Shown here: positions 32,824 to 40,690 of the stretch, piece by piece
How positions within the stretch are numbered: the first letter of the stretch is position 1
Layout: the number at the start of each line of letters is the position of its first letter
Origin: Comamonas aquatica NBRC 14918
GTDB lineage: Bacteria > Pseudomonadota > Gammaproteobacteria > Burkholderiales > Burkholderiaceae_C
Assembly: GCF_000739875.1 (NCBI RefSeq)
Contig: NZ_BBJR01000037.1
Coordinates: 31,095-95,094 of the forward strand
Reading direction: 5' to 3'
DNA length: 64,000 bases
Notes under the pieces: generated by a model
Told to the model about the DNA's origin: nothing
Seen by the model: the letters and a program-made list of their open reading frames with translations, nothing else
The model's database searches: none
Program-made: the position numbers and the translations under genes

Positions 32824-32928
32824 GGCAACAAATGCGGTGGGTGGCGAAAAGGCAGGGCCCTGACCTTAGGGGAAAACGCAAAGCGCTGCCCCCGACAAGG
32901 CCAAGCCCCCCGGTCCGGCCGCGGCGCC

Positions 32929-33126
32929 TTACTTGCGCGACGACAGCGGGCAGCTGCTGATGCCCAGCAGCGGGTACAGCGGGCAAAAGCGCAGCAGCCC
33001 GGTGGCCAGCGGCACCACGCCCAGCCAGCCCCACCAACCCACCGTGCCGGTGGCGGCCAGGGCGATCAGCACCAGCCCCACCAGGATACGCAGGACGCGG
33101 TCGATGCCGCCAACATTTGCTTTCAT
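32929..33126 (-). CDS. DUF2892 (YgaP-like membrane domain) protein
   Basis: 65-residue membrane protein. MKANVGGIDRVLRILVG at the N-terminus and two hydrophobic helices (about 13-32 and 34-48) match DUF2892, the membrane part of YgaP-type rhodanese proteins. FCPLYPLLGISSCPL contains two cysteines. DUF2892 genes are recurrent members of BigR regulons. ATG at 33126 has a GGAGAA-type ribosome-binding site. It is likely co-transcribed with bigR, 105 bases downstream. Confidence 0.86.
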   Translation of the reverse strand: MKANVGGIDRVLRILVGLVLIALAATGTVGWWGWLGVVPLATGLLRFCPLYPLLGISSCPLSSRK

Positions 33127-33267
33127 GGTCTTCTCCTTGCAGTTGATCCACACTGTCCAGATCCGGCCAGCGCCCCATGCGCCAGCCCGTGGTCACGACA
33201 CGCCGGGCTGACCCTGCCAGTCCTCGCCATCCAGAAAGAGAAAGAGAAAGGCGTGCGTCACAATCTG

Positions 33268-33289
33268 TTTTTATATATTATATTAAAAA
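33268..33289. promoter_or_regulatory. AT-only tract, candidate BigR operator
   Basis: Twenty-two consecutive A/T bases in a GC-rich genome, beginning TTTTTATATA and ending TATATTAAAAA, with TTTTTA/TAAAAA as outer inverted arms. BigR-type repressors bind AT-rich palindromes. It lies 67 bases upstream of the persulfide dioxygenase and 142 bases upstream of the divergent DUF2892 gene, so it could control both directions. Confidence 0.65.
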
Positions 33290-33356
33290 GTAAATTGATG
33301 CAGCCCACAGCAGCTTCCCGACTGTTCCCCCGCATTGGCGCCTGAAAGGACACACC

Positions 33357-34262
33357 ATGCACATCGAACCCTTCTACGACGACGTCACCGGCACGGTGAG
33401 CTACGTGCTGGCCGACACCGCCAGCGGCCAGGTCGCGGTGATCGACCCGGTGCTGGATTTCGAGCCCAAATCCGGCACGCTGACCAGCGCCTCGTCCGAC
33501 CGCATCATCGACTACGTGCGCGCCCATGGCTGGCAGGTGCAGTGGATCCTGGAAACCCACGCCCATGCCGACCACCTCTCGGGCGCGCAGCACATCCGCC
33601 ACCACCTGGGCGGGCAGATCGCCATCGGCACGCACATCCGCGCGGTGCAGCAGATGTTCCGCAGCATCTTCCACTTCGAGCGCGGCTTCCTGCCCGACGG
33701 CAGCCAGTTCGACCGCCTGCTGGCCGACGGCGAGCGCTTCCAGGTCGGTGGCCTGACGGTCACGGCCCTGCACGTGCCCGGCCACACACCGGCCGACATG
33801 GCCTACCAGGTCGAGGACGCGGTCTTCGTCGGCGACACCCTGTTCCTGCCCGACGTGGGCACGGCGCGTGCCGACTTTCCGGGCGGGAATGCCGCGCAGC
33901 TGTACCACTCCATCCAGCGCCTGCTGGCCCTGCCACCCGCCACGCGCCTGTTCATCTGCCACGACTACCCGCCCCAGGGCCGTGCCCCGGCCTGGGCCTG
34001 CACCGTGGCCGACCAGAAGGCGCGCAGCATCCATGTGTGCGACGGTGTCACCGAAGCCGATTTCGTCGCCATGCGCACCGCCCGCGATGCCACGCTGGCC
34101 ATGCCCACGCTGATCCTGCCGTCCGTACAGGTCAACCTGCGCGCCGGCAAGCTGCCACCCGCGGCCGAGGACGGTCGCACCTACATGCAGGTGCCGATCA
34201 ATGCCTTTGCACTGCACCAGCCCGCGCCCGACGGCGTCTGGCAGCCAGCCCGCGCCGACTGA
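33357..34262 (+). CDS. Persulfide dioxygenase-like MBL-fold protein (Blh/ETHE1 type)
   Basis: 301-residue metallo-beta-lactamase-fold enzyme. The metal motif THAHADHLSG gives His68, His70, Asp72 and His73; later ligands are in VPGHTPADM, FVGDTLF and FICHDYPP. ETHE1-type enzymes oxidise glutathione persulfide to sulfite with one Fe. No rhodanese domain is fused; it ends after an extended C-terminal region (VRTYMQVPINAFAL-type). Position beside bigR and the AT-rich operator matches the blh gene of BigR operons. Sulfite made here could be exported by the TauE-like protein downstream. Confidence 0.9.
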   Translation: MHIEPFYDDVTGTVSYVLADTASGQVAVIDPVLDFEPKSGTLTSASSDRIIDYVRAHGWQVQWILETHAHADHLSGAQHIRHHLGGQIAIGTHIRAVQQMFRSIFHFERGFLPDGSQFDRLLADGERFQVGGLTVTALHVPGHTPADMAYQVEDAVFVGDTLFLPDVGTARADFPGGNAAQLYHSIQRLLALPPATRLFICHDYPPQGRAPAWACTVADQKARSIHVCDGVTEADFVAMRTARDATLAMPTLILPSVQVNLRAGKLPPAAEDGRTYMQVPINAFALHQPAPDGVWQPARAD

Positions 34263-34301
34263 GTGCCACCACCTTTTCTTTCATCCACCGAGGAGACCAG
34301 C

Positions 34302-34661
34302 ATGAGCAGCTTTGACCACCAGCACCTGACCCGCGACATCAACAACGCCCTGCGCCCCTTCCGCCAGTCCCAGAGCGGCACCATGCAGGCCTTTGCCCAA
34401 CTGGCCCAGGCCTCCATGGCCGAGGGCGCCATCAGCGCCAAGCACAAGGAACTGATCGCCCTGGCGATTGGCGTGACGCAGCGCTGCTCGGGCTGCATCG
34501 GCTTTCACACCAAGGCGCTGCAGAAACTGGGCGCCACCCGCCAGGAACTGGAAGAGATGCTGGGCATCGCCGTTTACATGGGCGGCGGCCCGGCACTGAT
34601 GTACGCTGCCGAAACCCTGGACGCCTGGGACAAGCTGACCGCAACCACCCTGCAGGCCTGA
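34302..34661 (+). CDS. Carboxymuconolactone decarboxylase-family (AhpD-like) protein
   Basis: 119-residue all-helical protein of the CMD/AhpD family. RCSGCIGFH gives Cys62, Cys65 and His69, the redox CxxC-x3-H motif of AhpD-type disulfide reductases, so a thiol-redox role fits better than decarboxylation. GAGGAG precedes the ATG. It lies 39 bases after the persulfide dioxygenase and is likely co-transcribed, which fits handling of sulfane sulfur or oxidised thiols. Confidence 0.88.
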   Translation: MSSFDHQHLTRDINNALRPFRQSQSGTMQAFAQLAQASMAEGAISAKHKELIALAIGVTQRCSGCIGFHTKALQKLGATRQELEEMLGIAVYMGGGPALMYAAETLDAWDKLTATTLQA

Positions 34662-34695
34662 CCCGCGCCACTTTGCCCCTCTTCGCCTGCCTGCC

Positions 34696-35898
34696 ATGTC
34701 CGCACCTGCCCCCGCCAGCCCGCGTGCGCTGCACCTGCTGTTCGCTGCCCAGTCCCTGGGGGGCGCCTCGCCCCCGATCATCATCTCGCTCGGCGGGCTG
34801 GTGGGGCAGCAGCTGTCCGCCGACCCCACGGCCGCCACGCTGCCAGTCAGCCTCTACCAGCTGGGCCTGGCGCTGTCGACGCTGCCGGCCGCCTGGGTCA
34901 TGCAGCGCCATGGCCGCCGCCCGGCCTATGTGCTGGGTGCGGTGCTGGGCGTGCTGTCGGGCCTGATCGCCGCGCAGGGCATTGCCCAGCAGGACTTTGT
35001 GCTGTTCTGCCTGGGCACAGCCCTGGCCGGTTTCTACGCCGCCTGCGTGCAAAGCTACCGCTTTGCGGCCATCGATGCGGTGGGTGATCCGGGGCTGCAG
35101 GCGCGCGCCATCTCGCGCGTGATGCTCGGCGGGCTGATTGCCGCCGTCATCGGCCCGCAGCTGGTGATCTGGACGCGTGACGCCCTGCCCATGACACCGT
35201 TTGCCGGCAGCTTCTACGGCCAGGCGGCCCTGGCGCTGCTGGCCCTGCCCCTGCTGCTGGCCCTGCGCCTGCCCCCACCCACCCAGGCCAGCGTCAGCGG
35301 CCCGGCACGGCCGCTGGGGGCCATCGTGCGCACACCGCAGTTCATCGTGGCCTGCACGGCCGGCGTGGTCAGCTACGGGCTGATGGCGTTTCTGATGACC
35401 GCCACCCCCATGGCCATGGTGGGCTGCGGCTTCAGCGTGGGCGAGGCCGCCCTGGGCGTGCAGTGGCATGTGCTGGCCATGTTCGCCCCCAGCTTTGTCA
35501 CCGGCCGCCTGATGGCACGCTGGGGCAAGCTGCCGGTCACGGCGCTGGGCCTGCTGCTGACGGGCGCCTCTGGCGTGATCGCCCTGATGGGGCTGGAGCT
35601 GCTGCACTTCTGGGGCGCGCTGATCCTGCTGGGCGTGGGCTGGAACTTCAGCTTCATCGGCGCCACCGCGCTGCTGACCGAAAGCTACCGCCCGACCGAG
35701 CGCGCCAAGGTCCAGGCGCTGAACGACTTCTTGGTGTTCGGCACCGTGGCCCTGGCCTCGTTCGGCTCGGGCCGTTTGCTGCACACTGCGGGCTGGGACG
35801 CCATCAATGCCGGCATGCTGCCCCTGGTGGCGGCCGTGCTGCTGATGCTGGCCGCCCAAGCCTGGCGCCAGCGCGCCGCCACCCCCACCGCCGTATGA
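34696..35898 (+). CDS. MFS transporter
   Basis: 400-residue inner-membrane transporter with twelve predicted helices. The loop between helices 2 and 3 reads VMQRHGRRPAYVLG, the MFS motif A variant. SYRPTERAKVQALNDF marks the region before helix 11. It lies 34 bases after the CMD gene and overlaps the next gene by 4 bases, so it belongs to the sulfur cluster transcript. Similar MFS proteins occur beside sulfur-oxidation genes; the substrate is unknown. Confidence 0.87.
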   Translation: MSAPAPASPRALHLLFAAQSLGGASPPIIISLGGLVGQQLSADPTAATLPVSLYQLGLALSTLPAAWVMQRHGRRPAYVLGAVLGVLSGLIAAQGIAQQDFVLFCLGTALAGFYAACVQSYRFAAIDAVGDPGLQARAISRVMLGGLIAAVIGPQLVIWTRDALPMTPFAGSFYGQAALALLALPLLLALRLPPPTQASVSGPARPLGAIVRTPQFIVACTAGVVSYGLMAFLMTATPMAMVGCGFSVGEAALGVQWHVLAMFAPSFVTGRLMARWGKLPVTALGLLLTGASGVIALMGLELLHFWGALILLGVGWNFSFIGATALLTESYRPTERAKVQALNDFLVFGTVALASFGSGRLLHTAGWDAINAGMLPLVAAVLLMLAAQAWRQRAATPTAV

Positions 35899-36203
35899 CC
35901 ACCACCCTCCAGATCCTGCTGCACGCCCCCGACGCCGAAGGCCTGCAACGCGCCCGCATGAACGCCGTCAACGCCCGCAAGGGCGACCCCCACTGCACAG
36001 TGCGCATCATCGCCAACGCGGCGGCCGTGGCCGCAGCGCTGGACAGCCCGCACGAACCAGCCGACGCCCTGACCTGGCTGTGCCCCAATTCCCTGGCCCA
36101 GCTGCAGCGCCCGGCCCGCGCGCCCCTGCAGGTGCTGGACGGCCCCGCCATCCTGGCCCTGGCACGCCTGCAGACCGAAGGCTGGACCTACATCCGCGCC
36201 TGA
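35895..36203 (+). CDS. DsrE-like small protein
   Basis: 102-residue protein with the DsrE/YchN alpha/beta layout: strand LQILLHAPD, helix EGLQRARMNAVNA, strand TVRIIANAAAV and a final VLDGPAILALARLQ helix. Its single cysteine (Cys61, TWLCPNSLAQL) sits where DsrE proteins carry a sulfur-relay Cys. The ATG overlaps the MFS stop as ATGA, so expression is coupled. In this neighbourhood a sulfane-sulfur carrier role is plausible; not demonstrated. Confidence 0.75.
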   Translation: MTTTLQILLHAPDAEGLQRARMNAVNARKGDPHCTVRIIANAAAVAAALDSPHEPADALTWLCPNSLAQLQRPARAPLQVLDGPAILALARLQTEGWTYIRA

Positions 36204-36361
36204 GGCGCCACGCCCCGCCCCCCGGCGCACTAGGCGGGCACAGGTCCAAGGTGCTTTGCGTTTTGCACATGCCGGCGGCCTGGGCCAGCCACTAAGATCG
36301 CTCCATGGCTGCACCAGCACGGTGCGCGCACCCCCATCACAACAACATTCGGGAGACACGC

Positions 36362-37141
36362 ATGGACATTCTGGGCATTGGCCCCTGGGCCCACATCGCC
36401 TTGCTGCTGGCGGCCGCCTTTGTGGCCGGCGCCCTCAACGCCGTCGCTGGCGGTGGCAGCTTTCTGACCCTGCCGGCCCTGGTCTTCACCGGCGTGCCAC
36501 CCGTGGTAGCGAATGCCACCGGCACCGTGGCCCTGTTGCCCGGCTACGCGGCCAGCGCCTGGGGCTTTCGCGAAGACATGGCCGCGCCCCCGGGGCTGAC
36601 CCTGGGCAAATCCATCGCCCTGGCGCTGATCGGTGGCGCCGGCGGTGCGGCCCTGCTGCTGGTCACCCCCGACGCCACCTTCCGCAAGGTCGTGCCCTGG
36701 CTGCTGCTGGGCGCCACCGCCCTGTTCGCCTTCGGCCCGCAGATCCGCGCCTGGGCCTCGCGCAGCACCCACCCCGACGCCCCCGCCAGCACCACCAAGG
36801 CCACGCTGGGCATGCTGGCCGTGGCCGTCTACGGCGGCTACTTCAACGGCGGCCTGGGGATCCTGTGCCTGGCGCTGTTCAGCCTGCTGGGCCAGACCCA
36901 GCTGAACGCCATGAACGGCATGAAGAACCTGGTCTCGGCCCTGCTGACCGCGATTGCCGTGGGCATTTACGCTGCGGGCGGCATCGTCGAATGGCCACAG
37001 GCCCTGGTGATGATGGTCGCGGCCACCGCCGGCGGCTATGGCGGCGCGCGCGTGGCCCGCAAGATTCCGGCGCCGGTGCTGCGTTGGGGCATCGTGGCCA
37101 CCGGCCTGGTGATGGCCGGGCTGTTCTTCGCCAAGGGCTGA
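36362..37141 (+). CDS. TauE/SafE-family sulfite exporter-like protein
   Basis: 259-residue membrane protein with seven or eight helices and the TauE/SafE repeat. The first half has AGALNAVAGGGSFLTLPAL and the second GGYFNGGLGILCLALFSLLG, ending with ATAGGYGGARVARKIP. The family exports sulfite, sulfoacetate or other organosulfur anions. Its location after the persulfide dioxygenase cluster suggests removal of the sulfite produced. ATG at 36362 follows GGGAGAC. Confidence 0.9.
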   Translation: MDILGIGPWAHIALLLAAAFVAGALNAVAGGGSFLTLPALVFTGVPPVVANATGTVALLPGYAASAWGFREDMAAPPGLTLGKSIALALIGGAGGAALLLVTPDATFRKVVPWLLLGATALFAFGPQIRAWASRSTHPDAPASTTKATLGMLAVAVYGGYFNGGLGILCLALFSLLGQTQLNAMNGMKNLVSALLTAIAVGIYAAGGIVEWPQALVMMVAATAGGYGGARVARKIPAPVLRWGIVATGLVMAGLFFAKG

Positions 37142-37190
37142 AACCCGGCGCTGGCCCGCAAGCGCCGCCGGGAATGCCACAATCCGCGCC

Positions 37191-38687
37191 ATGCACTGGA
37201 CGACACCCTGGTTGGGATGGCTGCTGGCCTGGATCATCGCCGCCGGCGGTGGCGCCGGCTGGCTGGCGCAGCAGCGCCTGCAGGCGCTGAACGAGGGTTT
37301 CCAGACCAATGCCCGCATCGCCCACCGGCTGCTGAGCCAGCAGCTGGTGCAGCACGATGCCATCCTGGCCACGCTGGCCCTGCTGCAACCCCAGCTGTCA
37401 CCCGACGCCAGTGCGAACGCCACCGCCAGCGACCTGGCGCGCCTGTACCCGCAGATCCTGGGCATTGCCCAGCGCCGTGCCGACCAGCCCTGGCCCGCGC
37501 ACTGGCCGTCCACCCTGTACGCGCTGGAGCAGCAGTCGCGCCGCAGCGGCCACGCCCACATGGACGCCAGCCGGCTGGCCGCCGGCACGCTGTTTGTCGT
37601 GCAGGCCGGCCAGCCAGCCAGCTATGCCCTGGCGCTGGACCTGCGCGCCGCCGTGCCCACCGAGGAATGGCCCTACCCGCCCAGCCACAGCCCGGTCCGC
37701 ATCTGGCTGACGCAGGGCGACACGCAATTGCTGCTGCAGCCCGGCGCCCCCGAGGCCGATGCCCCCCGGCTGGGCCTGGACGCAGACCAAGACCCTGGCC
37801 TCGCCCAGCCAGGTGCTGGACCTGCACGAACGCTACAAGCTGCACCCCCGCCTGCTGCCGTGGGGGCCCATGCTGGCCTGGGCCCTGGTCTGCGCCCTGG
37901 GGCTGGCCGGCCTGCGCGCCGCCTGGCAGCAGCGCACGGCGCGCCTGCGCGCGGAGCAACTGCTGCAGCACGGCCATGTGGCCCGCCTGAACACCCTGGG
38001 CGAGCTGGCCGCCGGCCTGGCGCACGAGCTGAACCAGCCGCTGACCGCCATCCTCTCCAGCAGCCAGGCCGCCCGCCGCCTGCTGGACGACCACGAACCC
38101 GATGTGGACGCCGCGCGCCAGGCCATGGGCCAGGCCGCCGAACAGGCCAAGCGTGCCTCCGCCGTGGTGGGCCGCCTGCGCCGGCTGGTGGAACGCCCCG
38201 ACACCGTGACGGCGACCCAGGCCGTGGCGCTGCAGGCGCTGATCAACGACGCCCTGCACCTGCTGGAGCCCGAGCTGCGCCAGCGCCAGGTGCAGGTGCT
38301 GCAGACCGTGCCCGCGCCGCTGCCGCCGCTGCACAGCGACCCGATCGCGCTGCAGCAGATCCTGCACAACCTGCTGCTCAACGCTCTGCAGGCCATGGAG
38401 GCCCTGCCCCCCCCGAGCGGCGGCTGGAGATCGCGCAGACACGCGCCGGCGCTTGGGTGCAGCTGCGCGTGCAGGACAACGGCCCCGGCATCGCCCCCGA
38501 GGTGCGCGACCGGCTGTTCACCCCGTTTGCCACCACGCGCAGCCAGGGCCTGGGTCTGGGGCTGACGCTCAGCGAAAGCCTGGCCGAATCCCTGGGCGGC
38601 CACCTGCGCCTCATCGAACGGCCGGCGCTGCGCGGCGCCTGCTTTGAACTGACCCTGCCCCTCCCCGCCGAGCATGCCCAGCCCTGA
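37191..38687 (+). pseudogene. Sensor histidine kinase broken by two compensating poly-C frameshifts
   Basis: Membrane sensor kinase for the adjacent FixJ-type regulator. The N-terminal part (37191 to about 37767) encodes a first helix WLGWLLAWIIAAGGGAGWLA and a periplasmic sensor region. At a C6 run (37762-37767) the frame changes; the new frame carries the second helix, the H box LAAGLAHELNQPLTAIL and the N-box start LLLNALQAMEA. At a C8 run (38407-38414) it returns to the first frame, which gives DNGPGIAPEV, GLGLGLTLSESLAESLGG and the stop at 38687. The original protein would be about 498 residues. One extra C then one missing C would explain both; this may be true decay, phase variation or sequencing error. 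Its 3' end overlaps the regulator by 14 bases. Confidence 0.8.
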
Positions 38688-39324
38688 CCTCCTGCAGCAA
38701 TCCCCCCTGATCCACCTGGTGGACGACGACCTGGCCGTGCGCGACAGCCTGTCGCTACTGATCGGCACCGTCGGCCTGCGCGTGCAGACCTGGGCCGACC
38801 CGCTGGCCTTCGCCGCCCAGTTCGACCGCCAGGCCATCGGCGCCATCGTGCTCGACGTGCGCATGCCCGGCGTCGGCGGCCTGACGCTGCTGGGCCAGCT
38901 GATGGAACAGGGCGTGGACCAGCCCATCCTCATCCTCACCGGCCACGGCACGGTGGACATGTGCCGCCGCGCCTTCAAGAACGGGGCCACCGAGTTCCTG
39001 GAAAAGCCTGTGGACGACGAAGTCCTGCTGGAGGCCCTGCAGGCCGCCGTGCGCCAGCATGTGCGCCTGCGCGCCCAGACCCAGGCCGACCGCGATGCCC
39101 AGCAGCGCTACGCCCAGCTCTCACCGCGCGAGCGCGAGGTGCTGGCCCTGATCGTGCAGGGCCTGACCAACAAGGAAATCGGCCGCGCGCTGGACCTGTC
39201 GCCGCGCACCGTGGAAACCCACCGCGCCAACCTGTTCAGCAAGCTGGAAGCGCCCTCGCTGGCCTGGCTGATCCGCCGCTACGCCACGCTGGCCGACGAC
39301 CGCGGCGGCGCCCCCGCAGCCTGA
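38674..39324 (+). CDS. FixJ/NarL-type two-component response regulator
   Basis: 216-residue regulator. The receiver domain (about 12-125) has acidic pocket Asp17-Asp19, phosphoacceptor Asp61 in IVLDVRMPG, Thr in ILTGHGT and Lys in EKPVDD, the FixJ-like set. The LuxR-type HTH (about 148-210) contains LSPREREVLALIVQGLTNKEIG and SPRTVETHRANLFSKL. It overlaps the kinase gene and so is its partner. The overlapping palindromes at 39332-39357 just downstream are a candidate binding site. Confidence 0.92.
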   Translation: MPSPDLLQQSPLIHLVDDDLAVRDSLSLLIGTVGLRVQTWADPLAFAAQFDRQAIGAIVLDVRMPGVGGLTLLGQLMEQGVDQPILILTGHGTVDMCRRAFKNGATEFLEKPVDDEVLLEALQAAVRQHVRLRAQTQADRDAQQRYAQLSPREREVLALIVQGLTNKEIGRALDLSPRTVETHRANLFSKLEAPSLAWLIRRYATLADDRGGAPAA

Positions 39325-39331
39325 GCCCTCC

Positions 39332-39357
39332 GTAGTTCTACGCAATCGCGCGCGTAG
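39332..39357. promoter_or_regulatory. Overlapping palindromes between the response regulator and the GlcG-like gene
   Basis: GTAGTTCTAC (39332-39341) overlaps CTACGC-N8-GCGTAG (39338-39357). It lies about 95 bases upstream of the GlcG-like gene and just after the regulator stop. Such paired TAC/GTA dyads fit a site for a dimeric NarL/FixJ-type regulator. There is no T tract, so a terminator is less likely. Confidence 0.5.
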
Positions 39358-39452
39358 CCGCCCGCATGGTGCGCCGCGCGCGCTCTCTCTACAGTACCTC
39401 CCAGGCGCTGCACCCGGCCTGCGCCCCCGAACCCTCTGTAGAAAGCACCACC

Positions 39453-39947
39453 ATGTCCCGCATCGCCACCCCCGCCCTCGCCATCGCCCTGTGCCTGCTG
39501 GGCACCGCCGCCCAGGCCCAGGCCGTCCGCACCGAAAAGAACATGTCGCTGGAACTGGCCAACCAGATCGCCGCACGCAGCGTCGCGGCCTGCGCCGCCA
39601 ACGGCTACGCCGTGACCGCCACCGTGGTCGACCGCGCCGGCACCGTGCGCGCCGTGCAGCGGGCCGACAACGCCGGCCCCCACACCCTGGAAGCCAGCCG
39701 ACTGAAGGCCTACACCGCCGCCTCGGCCAAGAACAGCACCCTGGCCATCATGGAAGGCGCCCAGAAGAACCCTGGCGCCGCCAACCTGGTGAACATCCCC
39801 GGCTACCTGCTGCTGGGCGGCGGTCTGCCCGTCAAGGCCGGCAACGAAGTCATCGGTGCCGTGGGCATCGGCGGTGCGCCCGGCGGCCACCTGGATGACC
39901 AGTGCGCACAGACCGCCCTGGGCCAGGTGCAGGACCTGCTGAAGTAA
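39453..39947 (+). CDS. Secreted GlcG/HbpS-family (DUF336) protein
   Basis: 164-residue protein with a cleavable signal peptide of about 23 residues (ALAIALCLLGTAAQAQA). The mature domain has the HbpS/GlcG fold: LANQIAARSVAACAANGY, VTATVVDRAGTVRAVQRAD, TAASAKNSTLAIMEG, and the closing GAVGIGGAPGGHLDDQCA. HbpS-type proteins bind heme or small ligands and can signal to sensor kinases. Its place after the two-component system suggests that it is a target or a periplasmic partner of the kinase. Confidence 0.86.
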   Translation: MSRIATPALAIALCLLGTAAQAQAVRTEKNMSLELANQIAARSVAACAANGYAVTATVVDRAGTVRAVQRADNAGPHTLEASRLKAYTAASAKNSTLAIMEGAQKNPGAANLVNIPGYLLLGGGLPVKAGNEVIGAVGIGGAPGGHLDDQCAQTALGQVQDLLK

Positions 39948-39990
39948 TTCCAGACCTCCTCCGCGCCACTGGCACCGGTCCGTGGCACGT

Positions 39991-40034
39991 ACAGCGCCAG
40001 CACTCCTGAAAGCAGAGTGGCTGGCGCTTGCTGT
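39991..40034 (+). terminator. Hairpin after the GlcG-like gene
   Basis: ACAGCGCCAGC and GCTGGCGCTTGCTGT arms with an inner ACTC/GAGT pairing, 44 bases after the stop codon. No good T tract follows, so it is a weak terminator or another member of the local repeat family. Confidence 0.5.
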
Positions 40035-40165
40035 ATCTGCGTTTGGGGCGGATTGGGCTTGGATTTTTGTGGTGCTGTGTGAGCTGTTTGCGCTTGATGG
40101 ATAAGCGCTAGAGGCCAATTTGGCTTTGTTTTGAATTTTGCTGGCCGCTTGTCGCGCGGCGGCGA

Positions 40166-40199
40166 CTTACTTTCCTTTGCTTGCTCAAAGGAAAGTAAG
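40166..40199. repeat. Perfect 14-base hairpin, CTTACTTTCCTTTG arms
   Basis: CTTACTTTCCTTTG and CAAAGGAAAGTAAG pair over 14 bases with a CTTGCT loop. A similar hairpin with TTTCTTTTG/CAAAAGAAA arms occurs in the inverted copy at 41605-41628. Confidence 0.85.
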
Positions 40200-40356
40200 C
40201 AAAGGAAAGAGCACCCTGCTACCCGTGTCCCTTTGGGCTTTGCTGCGCAAATCCCAAGCGGGCAACCTGCGGTGCTCGATCACAGGGAGGGGCCGCAGAA
40301 CTCACTGCGCGGCTGTGCCGCTCCGTTCAAACAGCTGCGGCCAGTCAGACCACGAA

Positions 40357-40382
40357 GCATGTGTGCCACTTGGCACACATGC
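40357..40382. repeat. Perfect 12-base hairpin, GCATGTGTGCCA arms
   Basis: GCATGTGTGCCA and TGGCACACATGC flank a CT loop, giving a near-perfect 26-base palindrome inside the left repeat block. Confidence 0.85.
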
Positions 40383-40690
40383 CCACCCTGCGCTCTGCGC
40401 GCCTCGGCACGGGTAGAAGGGCATGCGGTAAAGACGCCGGGCCTGCCTGGGGCCTGTTTGTGCAACTGTCTCAATATTGGTCATAAATGTGAGCTGCTTG
40501 CGCTTACTGGATAAGCGCTAGAGGTCAATTTGGCTTTGTTTATTGTTTTGACCTTTGCTAGCAGGACTGCCACTGGCGGGGCCTTACGCTTCTTGCCGGC
40601 ATAAGGAAAATAATCAAAAAAGCGAGATCTAATCTCCTCGGCACTGGGCAAATAAGTTTTTAATGGTTAACTTTAAACCATCAATCAATT

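Larger units (their letters stand above)
40077..40550. repeat. Repeat-rich accessory stretch left of the orphan gene
   Basis: This gene-free stretch begins and ends with direct repeats: GAGCTGTTTGCGCTTGATGG and GGATAAGCGCTAGAGGCCAA at 40079-40119, then GAGCTGCTTGCGCTTACTGG and GGATAAGCGCTAGAGGTCAA at 40490-40530, both followed by TTTGGCTTTGTTT. Between them lie a GC-rich block (40141-40170), two perfect hairpins and GCAGAACTCACTGCGCGGC/CGCTCCGTTCAAACAGC (40286-40336). That last block recurs inverted at 41522-41566. No coding region is supported. Confidence 0.75.

Noticed and set aside
37191..38687. Reading the continuous 498-codon frame as an intact kinase
   Set aside because: The middle part (about residues 195-405) is nonsense Arg/Pro/Ala sequence, whereas the H box and second helix are clear in the +1 frame; the frame is open only because of high GC.
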